Shown here in pieces: positions 1 through 13,256 of a stretch of 64,000 nucleotides of DNA. The stretch lies in NCBI GenBank assembly GCA_028023455.1, contig JAQFVV010006710.1, positions 188,001 through 252,000 on the forward strand, given 5' to 3'. The translations under genes were made by a program, and so were the position numbers. Under the pieces are notes generated by a model that saw nothing but the letters and a program-made list of their open reading frames with translations, was not told where the DNA came from and searched no databases. The DNA is from Epiperipatus broadwayi. Its lineage: Eukaryota; Onychophora; Udeonychophora; Euonychophora; Peripatidae. Within the stretch, counting starts at the first letter, position 1; each line of letters opens with the position of its first letter.

Positions 1-3000
1 GCTTGACTTCTTTTTATGGTTCTGTAAAAAAATGCAAAAAAAATAATATATATATGCAGAAAAATTAATAACATAAAAAATTAAAAGTTATTTTATGTAA
101 AATACCCTTATTAATTTTTATAAAAAATCATCCAAAACTCAATGATTTATGGGTCTTTTTAGGTGCTGATAAACTGTGATAATCTACTTAGAAGTATATT
201 TTTTCTGAATGTAGTTTATTACTGAATAAATAATTTATAAAAACTATGTAAGAGGTGTGACAATTTAATTCATGGAATGCACATTTATAAAATATAACTA
301 GTGGCTACTGTTGCCTTCAAAATAGTCCCCTTGAGCACCTATATACTGAAGCAGTCAATCTGAGATTTAGATTGTGCTTCACAGTCCTATCCAATTTCCC
401 ATCACCAAACCAAATTCAAATCCCATTCATACACTTATATATGCACCTATATAATCAATTTGCTTGTAATTTCCTTTTAAAATAACTCTAAGATTTTAAT
501 AATATTTTAACTAAATAATATTTTTATATATTTTAATAGGTCATATATGTGCATAAAGCACATGTATATAAAAAAATTGATGGGGGATTGGATATAAATT
601 AATATTTATATTCATTTGTTGTATATTAAACTAGATATTTAAAATTATATCCAAATATTATATTAGAATATATATTCATGTAATGGCAGTCAGGATGATG
701 CAATCGTCTTCTAGAAACAAAATATTTAACTAAAATCCATTAGTATTCTTAAAATTATTAATCTTATAAAAAAATCAAATCAATTTCCTTAACAAAAATT
801 TATCATTTAGTAAAATCTATTTCTGAGCTAGAAATATATTTAGAACAATCATTTTAGAAACATAGCAACCTGATTGCATTATGTTGGACTACCTTAAGAA
901 CAAAAGATAAATTCTTCATGTAAAAGTCGATCTGTAGCAGTATTTTATAGCCTTAGGTAATGAGCATAAAAGCATTCCTTAGATAATCAGAAATCGTATA
1001 AATAGGGCCCAATTTCAGTCAAAAAGAGTACTTAAATTTGTAAGGCATCGGCATAACGAATCCACGTCACTCAAAATTTCAATATGACAACCGCTAAGTA
1101 GTGGGGAAAGATGAACCTTCTCCCGATCATTCCTAATCCAGCTCCTGCCAGTCTACCACTAAACATCCGTGAACTTGATGCTATGCCTTAAAAACTAACA
1201 TGGAAATCTATTATCTGCTTCCAAAATGTTCGAAAGGATATTCGGGCACAAAATGAGCCACAGTGAAATATGAAGTTCATAGCTTATTAGAAATGACCAA
1301 GAATGAAGGTAATGCCATTGAAATGCCACCATCATAGACTTTTAATTTTCTTTCTAGTAATTCTTAAATGCTTAAGAATTTAATATTGTTTTATAAATTC
1401 TGTAACCTGTTCTCTCTTAAATTTATAAATCCTTAAATATGTAATCTTTAATGCAAGTGACTTTCTATTTCACTTTATAAATATCATAGATTAGCCTCAT
1501 AATTTAATTTGATGTGGCAATTATTTTTCTAATAATTTTGTCTACTATATATTTTAAATCCCAAATGATATGTTAATAAACTCCCACCCTTGCAAATATA
1601 ATTGTTTTTAGCTTAGCTCCTCCACCATTAAAAGGGAGAGCCAATTCATTAATTATTTTGTTTTTACTTTTAAAACTACAAACGCTTGCTAGGTTGGGAG
1701 ATTTTAAACGTCTTTTTATTCATTAGACTTTTGCATAAACAACACAGGGGGAAAAATAAAGTCCCACCTTTGATTAGTTTACAAGTTGTACAAATGTTAA
1801 TCTATTTACTAGCGCAATATTAATTCAAAACAAATATATTAATTATATATTTCTTTTGTTTCTTTATCATTGTCCAGTTAAACATATATGTATACTTTTA
1901 TTAAAACACTCTTTAGACTTAATTTTATATTATATTAAATGTATATGGAGTTTTATTGAAGGATGTAATGAAAGGGGGGAATAGAATGTTGGTATGTTAA
2001 ACTTCAATATAGTTTTATCATAACGCAAATCTGATCATACCATTATAGTTGATTTTATTGCTATAGGTATTAAGCTTAGTTATACATATCTTGACTAGTT
2101 ATTAGTCTATCCCAAGCGTTGCTAGCATAGGTTATTCTTCATAATCAAACTTTATCTAGAGATGTGTGTTGGAATGCCTGTGCCATTGCATCTATGTTTA
2201 GGTCATAATCAGGGCAATGAATGACCCTGGACCGTCTACTCGCGCAATGCATTGTATAATTCTGGCAAAGTTCAGCCTGTAGCAACTCTGTCCAAGACCC
2301 TCAACTCCTAAAAGCTGATTCCACGAAATGTGGGTGTGGCAAGTCAGCATAAATATTTTCTTATTTCAAAATAAAGCAATTTCACTTCCAAGAAACAGAT
2401 CCACAAATCTTATTTGGCCGTTATCTTAACACTGCAATACTTAATCATATCATAGTGTTTCTTTAAAAGCTTAAGCTTATAAATATATATGTGATGTTAT
2501 GGTCTAATTAAACATAGTACGTAAATTTATTAATTTTCTATTGATGTGTTGCTTAATGACTCTAGGGATAATTTATTATAGAAATATCTCCCACATACGT
2601 TAATCATTCAAACAAAATAAATAAATCTTTATTATATATATTTGCCATATTCAATAAACTTATAAGTTGGTCAGTTAGTTAACTGATAATTCTGTAAATC
2701 ATTCTCAAATCAGTCAAGGTTGTGCTTCTCTTGTAATTCGGGTGAATTGTTATAATTATAATTATATAATTGCGCTAGATTATTTTATTGAGATATCATA
2801 ATGCCACATCAAAAGTAATAATAAACATATATGTAAATACCCATGCTAAACTGCGAATAAGCACATGATTTATTTGTAATATGAGGCTAATTATATAACT
2901 AAATGTATAAATTTCTAAAACATTATTAAAATATTATAAATTTCTGATTTTCTATTTATCTTTATTAAATATAATATTAAAACAAACATCTCTGATCATT

Positions 3001-3339
3001 GCAAGTTCTTTATTTAATCTTAAAAACATAATTATTAAATTATTAATGTCATGATTTGGAAAGTTATAAGATCCTGCTAAGGTTAACTATAAATATGCTT
3101 GTCTGTCTCACATGTACTTGCCATGATCCCCCCCTGCCCCGAGTCTCTTTGTTTCCCCACTGTGTGATGTCGGCAAGAATTAAATTAAATAATCTAGTAT
3201 CATCAGAGTTGCCGCTCATAAATAATTGAATCTGGAAGCTGGGCATACAGGGCAGAGTTAATGAGTGTTCCTGACGTATGTCTCATGCATGATTGGACTT
3301 GAGGTACCTGTGCTCAGATTCTTGAGTTGTGTGAACCGA
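1..3339. other. AT-rich noncoding DNA with two less AT-rich patches
   Basis: No gene is supported here. Most of the stretch is A/T-rich with stops in every frame. Two patches, about 1000-1270 and 2090-2420, have clearly more G and C and look like old insertions, but I see no protein similarity, box A/B or terminal repeat that names them. A set of short motifs between 1494 and 2893 recurs in inverted orientation and is described among the findings. The 60-codon minus-strand frame at 3064-3246 has no recognisable family signature. Confidence 0.6.
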
Positions 3340-4312
3340 TTGGTACAGTACTGATTAAAATAATGTTCTCATTCCTGGAAGCATACATGGAACTCATTTT
3401 CAGGAATATAGTTGAATAACTGTCTCACATTCTGATGGATATCAGTTATAGTAGAAATCTCCATTCTTTCAGTGCAGTTTTTAATTTTGGAAATAACAAA
3501 AAAATCACAAGGAACTAAGTCAGATGAATAGGTAAAATGGTCTACTTGTGTAATTGATTTTTTGATCAAAAAGTCTCTTATAATGAACATACTATGACTT
3601 TGCACATTGTCATGATGAATGATCCATTTGTTAGGCCACAATTCTGGTTTTTTTTTCAAACACTCTTGTAATCTCTGAAGTACTTTTAAATAATATTGTT
3701 GCTTGATTGTTTGTCCCTGTTCAATAAATTCTTTGTGGACTTATTCCATTATGATCAAAGAAACACATCAACATGGTCTTAAACTATGAACATGACATGA
3801 TTGCCTCTTTAGAGTGCGGTGAATCCGGGATTTCCATTGCTTGCGCTAATATTTTGTTTCTGGGTCATACTAAAAGCACCAAGTTTCATCACCATAATTC
3901 CTCTTGGAAGCAAATGCATATTTGAAGAAAGACTGGTAGCAACATCAAACTGACACAGTTTCGGTTCAACTATCTAGATATGAGGCACAAACTTTGCAAA
4001 AATTTTTCTCACACCTAATTTTTTATTTAAAATTAGCCTGTTCTCAATCTGCGATTCTTCAGTTATTAATCTCACATAATCATCTGACAGACTGTATTGC
4101 AACTCACACTTTGCTAATATCATCAATCATTGTTTGTGACTGTTTGCTTCTGGAATCATCCATCACATCTTTTCGCCTATCTGTGAACCTCTTATGCTAC
4201 TCTAACACTCAATTTCTTCATGGCATGCCACTTGCAACAGTTGTAAGGTTTCAGTAGCAAATTTTCAACAAAATTTGATATTAATATGTTGCTCAAAATT
4301 TCAATCATCCAT
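3340..4312 (-). pseudogene. Decayed mariner-family transposase (Tc1/mariner, DD34D)
   Basis: This is a DNA transposon transposase of the mariner group, which cuts and pastes the element at TA sites. Read on the minus strand, an ATG at 4312-4310 starts a recognisable N-terminus whose NIKFC and ATETL motifs resemble the mariner helix-turn-helix domain. GDETW (first catalytic Asp), YDPETK, HHDN (second Asp) and YSSDLVPCDFF (third Asp) then follow in order. The second and third Asp are separated by 34 residues, the mariner spacing. The C-terminal part is open for 96 codons (3659-3369), but the upstream half is broken by several stops and frameshifts, so no functional protein can be made. I did not find the terminal inverted repeats. 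The ends given are those of the readable protein, not of the element. Confidence 0.88.
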
Positions 4313-5221
4313 TTTTATGCTAAAGTGTAAGCTCGGATATTTATTATCTTCACAATAGCTAACTAATTAACTGGCTCTATCAGCTTAAAATTTACACGTG
4401 TTAATTTAAACACGAATACTCTGATTTCGATAGAATTAAATCACGGGTGACATCACACGGCCATTCCGGAAATTAAATTGTCAAACCTCGTGTGTAAAAT
4501 ATTAATTTTGAATTAAAAAATTGTTTCATGTAAAAAATCAGACTAAGAAATGCAAATATGTCTAAAATAAATTTAATAAGCTTTAAGAAAACTATTATTT
4601 TAATTTCATGAAATCATCAATGTTAATTTGACAATTATTATATTTAATAGGATTCACTGCCTTAACTTCAGTATGGTAATATGTCACAACATAAAATATT
4701 TGATTTTATTACCCAATTAATCATTCAGGAAACATAAATAAAATAGATAAAACTGATAACAGATAAGTTTGTAATCTAATTAATTATTTTTAAAAAAAAT
4801 ATTATAAGAACATGACAATCTACATATTTAAATTGCTTTTCTTAAAACTTTCTCCGACTAATTGTAAGATCTTTACTAATTCCCCACCTGCTTCAACTAT
4901 TTTCTATTGCTATAACATTTCCTTTCAGGTGATTATCCATTTCCTCTACACTTTTGATGAATTACTTAATTATTAACTTCATTTAGAAAATTACCACTTA
5001 CTAAAGAAAATGAATTTTATTTCGTCTAATCTTTTTTACAAATAGAGATTAATAATGCAGAAAGATAAACTGCACCTTATATTACACTTCCACATACAGT
5101 ATATATAGTTTAATCTCAGGTTTAATAAATAAAAGGTAGGGAAAGAATCTGAAAATAAGTGCGTCCTCTACTTTTTTTTTTTTTGAAAAGCATTACGAGA
5201 ACACAATTTAATTTTTTTTTT
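4313..5221. other. AT-rich noncoding DNA next to the mariner
   Basis: I see no coding sequence or RNA gene. The first 200 bases (about 4330-4520) are less AT-rich and may include the missing 5' end of the mariner; the rest is ordinary A/T-rich spacer. Confidence 0.5.
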
Positions 5222-5310
5222 CATGCGTCAAAGCATCGGCCGGGATGCGAACCCGCAAACCCGGGACAACTACTTGTAAGGCAGCTGTGCTGACCACTAG
5301 ACCACCAACT
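5222..5310 (-). repeat. tRNA-derived SINE head, copy 1
   Basis: On the minus strand this reads as a tRNA-like unit. A box A-like TGGTCTAGTGG is followed by an anticodon-loop region with TTACAA, and then a box B-like GGTTCGCATCC (5253-5243) set in a G/C-rich T arm. After the tRNA part comes GCTTTGACGCATG and an A-run. A second copy in the opposite orientation at 55490-55590 shares the tRNA part and the same short 3' tag (TTTGAC then a purine/A-run). The shared non-tRNA tag shows this is a dispersed SINE rather than a host tRNA gene. Box A/B would form an internal RNA polymerase III promoter. No long LINE-related tail was seen, so these may be short or truncated copies. Confidence 0.8.
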
Positions 5311-8300
5311 TTTGAAAATGCGATTATATAATTGTTTTCATTGCCTTTTGAGTGTTAAAAAGCAATCATTATCACATATTTAATTGCCCATTTTTATTAA
5401 TTTTGAAGTATTTTGTTTGTGAAAATTTATATATGCTCTAGTTGCAGTGGTTGCGACTTTAGATTCGAATCTAGATAATTCCAAGCAAGAGTAGGATCTA
5501 CCTGTTTATTAATTAGTAAAAATAAATGTCTCGCTATTCTTATTAGGGATAAAATTAAAAAAAAAAAATTCTTTACCTACAGGCAGTTATCGAAACTGGT
5601 GAATTTTTACCTTCACTGTTTCTTTATGGAGGGTTGCTGAAGGAACTTTGTTTTGCAATGGCTATTTTATTTATTTATGTCTATAATATCACATGCTCAT
5701 ATCTATACAACTTCCAAATCTTGTTATCCACGGTTGTACACACACAAACACACACACAAAAAGTAGAAAAAATTTACAATATTAAATAATGCCAATTTTA
5801 TTAAAAAAACAATCAAACAAACAAAAAGAAATAAATACAAGAAGTACAATTTATTATTTTTTTTTAAAAAAAAAAATCGAAGAAAAATGTAATTTTAAAA
5901 TTCACATTTAATTTAAATTGAACATTGTCTTTTTTAAAATTTTATTTTGTAAAATTGAAACAAATTAAAAAAGATGAAAAAAGTTCATAATGGAATGTTA
6001 AAATTTGATCAGGTTGTATGTTTATGCAAAATGCTCATTACATTATAAATCATATATATATACACACCCAGACTGTATGGAATTCTGAAAATTGTAAGTG
6101 CACACATTATAATTGTTTTAATACCCCCCCCCCCCACATAAACATACATTCCTTTAAGTACATGCTTATTTTGCAAGCATATTCAGCAATCTTGACACAC
6201 ATTATATATGTATAAACACATTTTTTACTTAAATTTAAATATACATTTCATGTGTGAATATAAGTGTATCTTTTTTTATTTTACAAAATATAAACAAGCA
6301 TAGGAATACCAACTCGGAGTTAATTAGAACAGCTGAGAAATAAGATGGCACCATGAATTAAAAAACAATCTTGGAACTTTTAGCTCTTTAATCTGCTGAT
6401 CTAATACTGTGTTAAATTATATAAGACAAAATATTTACAAAAATTTGTTTTAGGTTTTATGTGCACAAATGATATATAATATATATCTTTATGAGTGTAT
6501 ATATATATAAAAGGAAGGAAGAGGGATATCATATCTGTAAAATTAAGTTTGAATTTTTAAAACACTAAGGCACTGAATAAATGAATTTAACATAAATATT
6601 TATGGTAAGCAGAATTTTTGAATTATGCAATGGTTTAAAAAAAATGCAATTTGCTATTTCTTTCCATATATATATATACCATCTAAAATAAAATTCTTAA
6701 TCTAGAATCTACCTTATTCATGACATCCAGGAATTTTGATAAGGAAAAAAAAAATCAGAAATATCTTTATTTTCACTAATTTCTAATAGGCTAATTGAAA
6801 CTTAACATTTGTTCAATTATTAATGCATGCATGCAACAAATTAACAACAATGTGACTTTGTGTCAAAAACAAAAAATCATAACCATAATTGAATGGTTTG
6901 GCACAGAGGATGTCAAGTGATAAAGTTGAGATGCAATTCATAAACCTTTAGCTCTAGAATTTATCACTCTACCATTGCACTAAAACACACAGGATATAAA
7001 TATAGACATATTACATTATAGTTGCAAGTACTAATTCAATGTATTATTTACATTAAAAAGAATCTCAAAGTTAAAAATGTCATAAGTAATAACATTAAAA
7101 ACCCAGGATTTAAACATTTTATACGTATATGCAACAACCCACTTATTCAGCTATACAATATCTTATCTGAAAATTCTAAATATACATTTTCCATCTCTGA
7201 TTTATGTTTGATTCTATATTCAAAAAAATAAATATAATATTTTCAAAATACAAAATTTTCATTATCATTCATTAATTATAATTTACACTTTTGAAAAAAA
7301 AAAACAAAAACAAAACAAAAACAACTTATAGTAAATTTAATTTAAAATATCTAATTTTCTATAAATATCTCTAATCATTAAAAAAAAAAATACTGTAAAA
7401 TTATTAAGACCTTAAAATCCTTAGTAAAAGCATTAGAAGAATGAACACACTATTACTTGTATATTTTTTATTAAGAAAAATCATTTTCCATAAATTATAC
7501 AGCAGTTACAAAATGTTCAGACTGTAAATAATAAAAAAAATAATAATTTAGCAGTCCATATTTCAAAAATGAACAAACATAAAGAATTAAAAAATTGTAA
7601 TAATTTAAATATAAATAACAGATATCCTTATTGTTCAATTCTTTGTTAACAGATTCATCCAGTCTAATGCTGAATAAACTACAGATAAAAATTTCCAATT
7701 TTAAATATCCTTTAATGAAAGCTCACATAAAATTTGATTGAAATAATAATATACCGATTCTCAAGACAGATGATATAAATTTGTACAAATTTTAAACAAA
7801 AATAAAATTCTTAATAATTTTTAAATTTAATTTTTTTAATTTTTTATTCACTAACTTTTAACAATAAATTTCCACAATTTTCAATTAAGATTGAACTACA
7901 GAATCCACATGCTACAAACTTTAGTAATTAGATTCAAACCTTTGTATTCATTACAATAGCACCAATTCAAATTACCCATTAAAAAACAATTATTCTCAAT
8001 ACATTTTAAATAATATAATTAATTTTATTACTGAAACATTTTAAAAAAATGTAGACTAAAAAAAAGAGGCTGCTATCTGACATTCATGAAATATGTTAAT
8101 ATAAAAAATTTATTGCACTTCAAACAAAAAGGTATGGTGGATAATTATATATACAGTAGCCAATTGGTAAAGAACAATGCCCAATTCACTCCCACAGTCA
8201 TATTAATTATGTACAAATGTGGCTCAAATTGAATATCAGATTTACAGAAAAAAACAAACAAATGAGAATCTGATGCATACCTGTCGTAATAAAACTGGGA

Positions 8301-10439
8301 GAAATGTGAACATTAAAGCTATTGCCTATTTCACATAATCATTGATACATAAAACTTCACAAACAAAAAACTACTTTTAAACTTTGGCCCCAATATTAAA
8401 TTATGGAAGAAAGATATTTTTATTGTTATATATCTAGATTTATAATTTGATCATGCACTGATATGCCAATAAACTAAATATAATTTTATTCAATTTGCAT
8501 CTTTCATCAATCATCAACAATTTTTACTTGTGATAAGCATCGAATTTACCACAAAATGCATATGATGCAGTAGCTATGTAATAAAAATACAAACATCATT
8601 GCTAGTATAGTTGGAAAACCAACAAAATGAGTTTTTCATACAATATACTAACTATATGAAAAGTCATTGAAGTCAGAGCAATGATTGTAATTTTTCTATT
8701 TTAATAAATGCAAACTATATCTATTGTTTGTATGAATGTTTTTACGGATTACAGATATAAAAGACATATTTTTAAATTTGTTCAATTTTTGTACACCTAC
8801 TTTTTCTAGTTGTGAAACTTTAACAATTATTGTGAACACTGTTTACAGTGCCTTTACAATTATATAATATTCATTTCCCAGTTGAGGGCTTGTGTGATCA
8901 AGTTGAAATGTTGGAATATCAAGTTAAATCTTACATGGATGAATCTGCAAAATATGACTTTTATATATGTAGGGTATACGTAAGCAATTGTGAATTGAGA
9001 AAAAAATGTTTTATTCACTAATGATTTGGAAGGGGTAGGGGTCTTTTTATCTATTTTTCAGTCACAAAATAAAAAAGTTTAATCAGTTATAAAATATCAT
9101 AATATTGAAATTTATTTAAAGTCATTTAAATTGTAATATAAATCACTCAGATTATTTTGATTTAAAAAGTTATTATTAAAAAACAGTTTTTTTAAAAAAA
9201 ATTTTTTTGAGTAATTATTAATTTTAACTTTTCAATTATGTAAGTATAGATTTTTAAGAAATATATTCATATTAATGTAATCCTAGGAAATATCTATAAA
9301 ATATAAAGTATAGCTATATGTTTTCTGAAGATTTGTAATGATGGTATTTTTCTTGCAATTATCATGTCCATGAAGCATGGGCTGCAAGCATTTTGTGGTA
9401 AGAGTTTGTATGGCCACCTAGAGATTTTGATTTTTTTTTAATAAAAAAAAAAAAATTTAAATCAAATGCTTATTATATATTTTAATTTGATCACTAATTG
9501 ATAATTTCGATGTTGTTATTATCTGATAAATTGTGCATTTTGCAATCAGACCATTTTATTACTAACAGAAGTAAAGATTTTTTTTAGATTATTACCAATA
9601 GACTATTACCTAAAATTGAAAAACTTTGGGCTCAAGATGTCTTCAATGTTTGAAGCACTTATCTCTGTGAAAAAAACTTTTTCCAATAATGAAATTTACT
9701 AAAACAAGATTCAAATGCTCATTTCACAGACAATTCTCTAGTAAACATTGATATCATGAAGTTTGATAACCAAAGTAGAACTATTATAAAATTCAAATGA
9801 TATATTATTATCAATTATTATCTTTTGTCTAGTTAAATTGTTAAATATAAAAAATATTCCAAACTTTATTTACATTTTTCTAAATAGATTTAACTATTGA
9901 TAATAACATGCAGATTAGTATAAAATACAATATTTCTATTGCCATTATTATTCTATATTCTATAAATCACTGATTCAATTCCAATCGTAAGCTGACATAA
10001 TTCAGAATGGAAACACCTAAAGAGAAAGGAATAGTATCATTTGAAACATTATGTTCCATACTAATTTATGATTATCATTAATAGTTAAATGCACCAAGGA
10101 AGTATAAGGATTGAATTTTTCTAAAAATATTTAACAATTTGATTAGATGTGGAAATAGATCATCACATAAATGTAACTACAAACACCTATATGTATATAT
10201 CATTATACTAAATTTTTGATGAATATTTCAAAATGTTGAAACAGACAAAAATTAGATATTTTGCTTCAGTATATACTTCTTAAATAAATAGAATTACATT
10301 GGTAATACTTAACTATAATACATTATCAGAATTTACACCCCCCCCCCTTTATAAATAGTTCCTAGTTGGGGCAATAAATGCTATCTTAGTAGAAGTTTGT
10401 TTTCAAAAAAATGATTACATCAATTCAATTACTATGGCA
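5311..10439. other. AT-rich noncoding DNA with microsatellites
   Basis: There are no supported genes. It holds a CA-rich run near 5737-5760, a C homopolymer near 6122-6135, another near 10337-10348, and (TA)n runs near 6050, 6480 and 6670. Degenerate tRNA-like stretches are visible near 5440-5500, at 6880-6990 (minus) and at 7895-7985 (minus). They keep box A- and box B-like words but are too decayed to assign firmly. Open frames of 60-70 codons here are chance frames. Confidence 0.55.
6880..6990 (-). repeat. Degenerate tRNA-like SINE candidate
   Basis: On the minus strand the sequence contains TTAGTGCAATGGTAGAGTG, like a tRNA D-arm/box A. About 35 bases later comes GGTTTATGAATTGC, in the position and rough shape of box B. 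It resembles the pair of elements at 51403-51515 and 56043-56150 in layout and in several words (ATTCTAGAG, ATTCTGGAG). It is old and could be a chance match. Confidence 0.35.
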
Positions 10440-10451
10440 TGTAGACATATA

Positions 10452-10620
10452 TAATAACTGTGAATAAATTAGAAAACATCAATCTATTTATTACAGATAA
10501 ATAACTAAACATTGAATATTACAGAAATCAATATAATAATTGTGAAGAAAGCAGAAAAGATGAATCTATTTATTAGAAATAAACATTGGATGTTATAAAA
10601 CTCTATAGACAAATGCATAA
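10452..10620. repeat. Diverged tandem duplication of about 83 bp
   Basis: Two adjacent stretches share a long imperfect match. Each starts near an AATAA(C/T)TGTGAA word and runs through ATCTATTTATTA and AAACATTG. The first begins near 10452 and the second near 10537. The unit has no coding sense and is probably a local duplication of A/T-rich spacer. Confidence 0.45.
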
Positions 10621-12467
10621 ACAAAGGCAGAATAAAACTTTGGATATTTCTGATACACAAATTTAGAAGATAGTAAACAAGATAAATCAGAAGGAAAATT
10701 AACAATGTTCAAAACTTGTTGAAAAAAAAAAAAAAGATGAGATGATTTATTTATAGAGAAAATTCTGAGGCATAAAAGAAATTAGACCATGGATAAGTTG
10801 AGAAATTGGAAAATTATAAAGAAACTATGGAAGATAAAGAGAAAAGGTAGGAGATGAAAAAAGATGACAGATAATCTAAAGCAGACTAACTGTAAGCTTA
10901 TGTCGAATGGAAAAAAGACAGACAAGATTTGAAAAGGTTGTTATTTGATTTGCGAGATTATTGTTTTAAAAGTAAATCATGATGATGGGATTATATATTT
11001 AATATTAGATTTAGAAATGATGATACATACTGATTGGTGGTAGTTTGCCACTGTCTTGTCTGTCATCCCACAACACTTTTTTTTTAATTTTTTATAGCTA
11101 TATTGTAAACATAAACAAGTTATATCAATTAAAGCAGAGTTAGTAGTTATTAATGTATATAATAGTGAATATGCATATTTCATTCTAATCAAAAATATAG
11201 GCTAAATTTATAGATACAGATTTGACTTTCATATTTTATGACTCTTCTGCTTTTTTATCTCATGGATCTCTAAGTATAAATCTTGTAATTTTTAATCAAT
11301 TATAGCCAACTTTAAATAGATTGCATAATGGTAATATTAAATCTCTATTCTAAAACTATCTAATCATAAATAAATTAATGCACATCAGATAAAGTGATAG
11401 TTATTTCTTACATAATTCATCATAAGATAAATAAATGACTGCATTAAATCAATAAGTTATGATGAAAAATTTAGAAAATATTATACAAAGACAAGTATCT
11501 AAAAATAATTATGGTTCCAAATTGCTTTTACAGATTAATCACTTTACATTTAAATTCAGACATAAAATATTAGTTATGATGAAACAACTATTAATTCATT
11601 ACATATTATCAGTTTCTAAAAATAATGCTGATGATGTTATAGAGAGTAATATAAATATTTTAAAAACCAGAAAGTAAAAAAAAAAAAAAATGCTTCAAAA
11701 TATTATTATGACCATCTTTCTTCCAAAAATTGTCTCAGCATAATTAATTTTTGATCCTATTGGCAATGCCTTGATTATCCATTTGACAAATTTTTTGTAT
11801 AAGAAACCATGAGACTATGTTACCATTTGTCAGTATGATTGAATGTTAATAGCATTTACTTTTTATGTCTACTTGTAATATTATTATTACACATAAGATT
11901 TACAAACATCATATCTTTTTATATGATATTCTTTTGAACCAAAAATAAACTAGAAGTCAATTTCTGCATAATATTAATAAAATTTTCTGCTCTGTTACCA
12001 TCTCAATGATAACTGAGCATCAGAAAACACAATTAGAAAAACTAAGAAAAATTAAAAAAAGAAGAAGATAGATATAAACAAATAAGCATTAAAAAAATCT
12101 TATAAAACATAGGACATCAGTGATATATATATATTGTAAATACATTAACATACTTTTAAAAATATTTGCAATAAACAATAAAAGTACATTTTCCATTATC
12201 TACAGTTTTAAACTTTACACAAATCTTTAATGTAAACAAATATGCTATGATATTGTAAAAGAATATCCAAGCATTTATACCATTGTAAACATTTAATTCT
12301 ATAGAGAATAGAAAGTGTACTTCTGTTTATTGCGCATGCACATATATATATATATATCATACACACATATACATACAAATTTTTTTTATATAATAACACT
12401 CACAGAAATAGAATTTGTATTAAAAAAAACTTAAGTACTGTAAAACAATCATATGAAAGCTGCAAAA
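10621..12467. other. AT-rich noncoding DNA downstream of the TNFAIP8-like gene
   Basis: I see nothing coding. Frames of 63-72 codons at 10977-11192, 11459-11677 and 12208-12399 have no family signature. A CA/TA-rich stretch lies near 12340-12380. Because the gene reads leftward, this is its 3' flank. Confidence 0.5.
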
Positions 12468-12473
12468 TTTATT
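12468..12473 (-). terminator. Candidate polyadenylation signal AATAAA
   Basis: This is the first canonical AATAAA on the minus strand after the TNFAIP8-like stop codon, a little over 200 nt downstream. It would give a short 3' UTR. In DNA this AT-rich such hexamers are common by chance, so it is only a candidate. Confidence 0.4.
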
Positions 12474-12689
12474 CAAATTGTTTGGAACTCATTTAATTTT
12501 GATTAAAGATGTATAATTTAATTTATAAGTTTTTAATTTGCATGTTAGAAATATATAAAAAAATTATATATACATTTACATATTTGCATTTTTAAAAGTG
12601 AATCTCAAAAATAGAAATTTAATTAAAATTAATTTTTTTTTTTTTTTACATTAAGATCATACTCTTTTTCCAACTTATATCTTTAAATA

Positions 12690-13255
12690 TTAAAGGTCAC
12701 CTTCTTCCATCATTTTGTGCATATCAGTTACTATTAGTCCAAGTTGTTGTTGATATTGACTATTTGGTTTAAAAATAGCTTCTAAAAATTCAATATTTCC
12801 CAAAAAATGAAAAATTTGATCTACTCTACTGATGGATTTGTCTGTCAAATGCCGATGAATTAATTGTTTTAGCATGGCGGAACATTCATTTAAAGATTTA
12901 CTGAGGAAATTCTTGTCGAACGAGTAATCCACTTCGTAAAAGCTAATAATGGTCATAGCTGTTGATCGAAATTTCTTCTTAAATTGTTCTGCAAGAATTA
13001 ATTCGTCTTTGTTGAACTGCTCGTTTCGATACAATATTCCAATTTTTATTACAATTTTAATGATATTTTTAATCATTTTTTCAGCTTCCTTTTTATTTCC
13101 TTTAAAGTCTTTAGACATTCGGTAAAGATTGTCCAATAGGTGTCCAGCAGTATCATCAATAAATATTTTTACTACGTTTTTGCTAGCCATTTTACCTAAA
13201 ATTTTCTTTTGGACTCTCATTCCTATCCCTCTGGAATTAAAATTGGAATCAGCCA
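12690..13255 (-). CDS. TNFAIP8/TIPE-family protein, main 3' coding exon
   Basis: This encodes a TNFAIP8-family (TIPE) protein. Known members are cytosolic all-helical proteins with a hydrophobic lipid-binding cavity that act in phosphoinositide transfer, cell death and immune control. Family hallmarks in order are QKKILGKMASK (residues 16-26), FIDDTAGHLLDNLYR (32-46), NKKEAEKMIKNIIKIVIKIG (54-73), ILYRNEQF (74-81), FKKKF (92-96) and SFYEVDYSFD (105-114), then a C-terminus ending EEGDL and TAA. About 188 residues is normal length. Basic Lys17/Lys18 near the N-terminus match the lipid-facing region of the family.

The exon starts at 13255, directly after a 3' splice site (T-run then TTCAG, ending at 13256). 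Its first bases TG complete a codon begun in an upstream exon. If that exon ends in A the codon is ATG, otherwise translation continues from further upstream. No stop interrupts the exon, and it looks functional. Confidence 0.93.
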
Positions 13256-13256
13256 C

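Noticed and set aside
5222-5310. A functional tRNA-Val gene
   Set aside because: Box A/B and a TAC anticodon are suggestive, but a second copy shares non-tRNA 3' sequence and I could not pair a clean acceptor stem.
12690-13256. GTG at 13256 as the start codon of the TNFAIP8-like protein
   Set aside because: The G at 13256 is the last base of a 3' splice site (TTCAG), so the codon is completed by an upstream exon.
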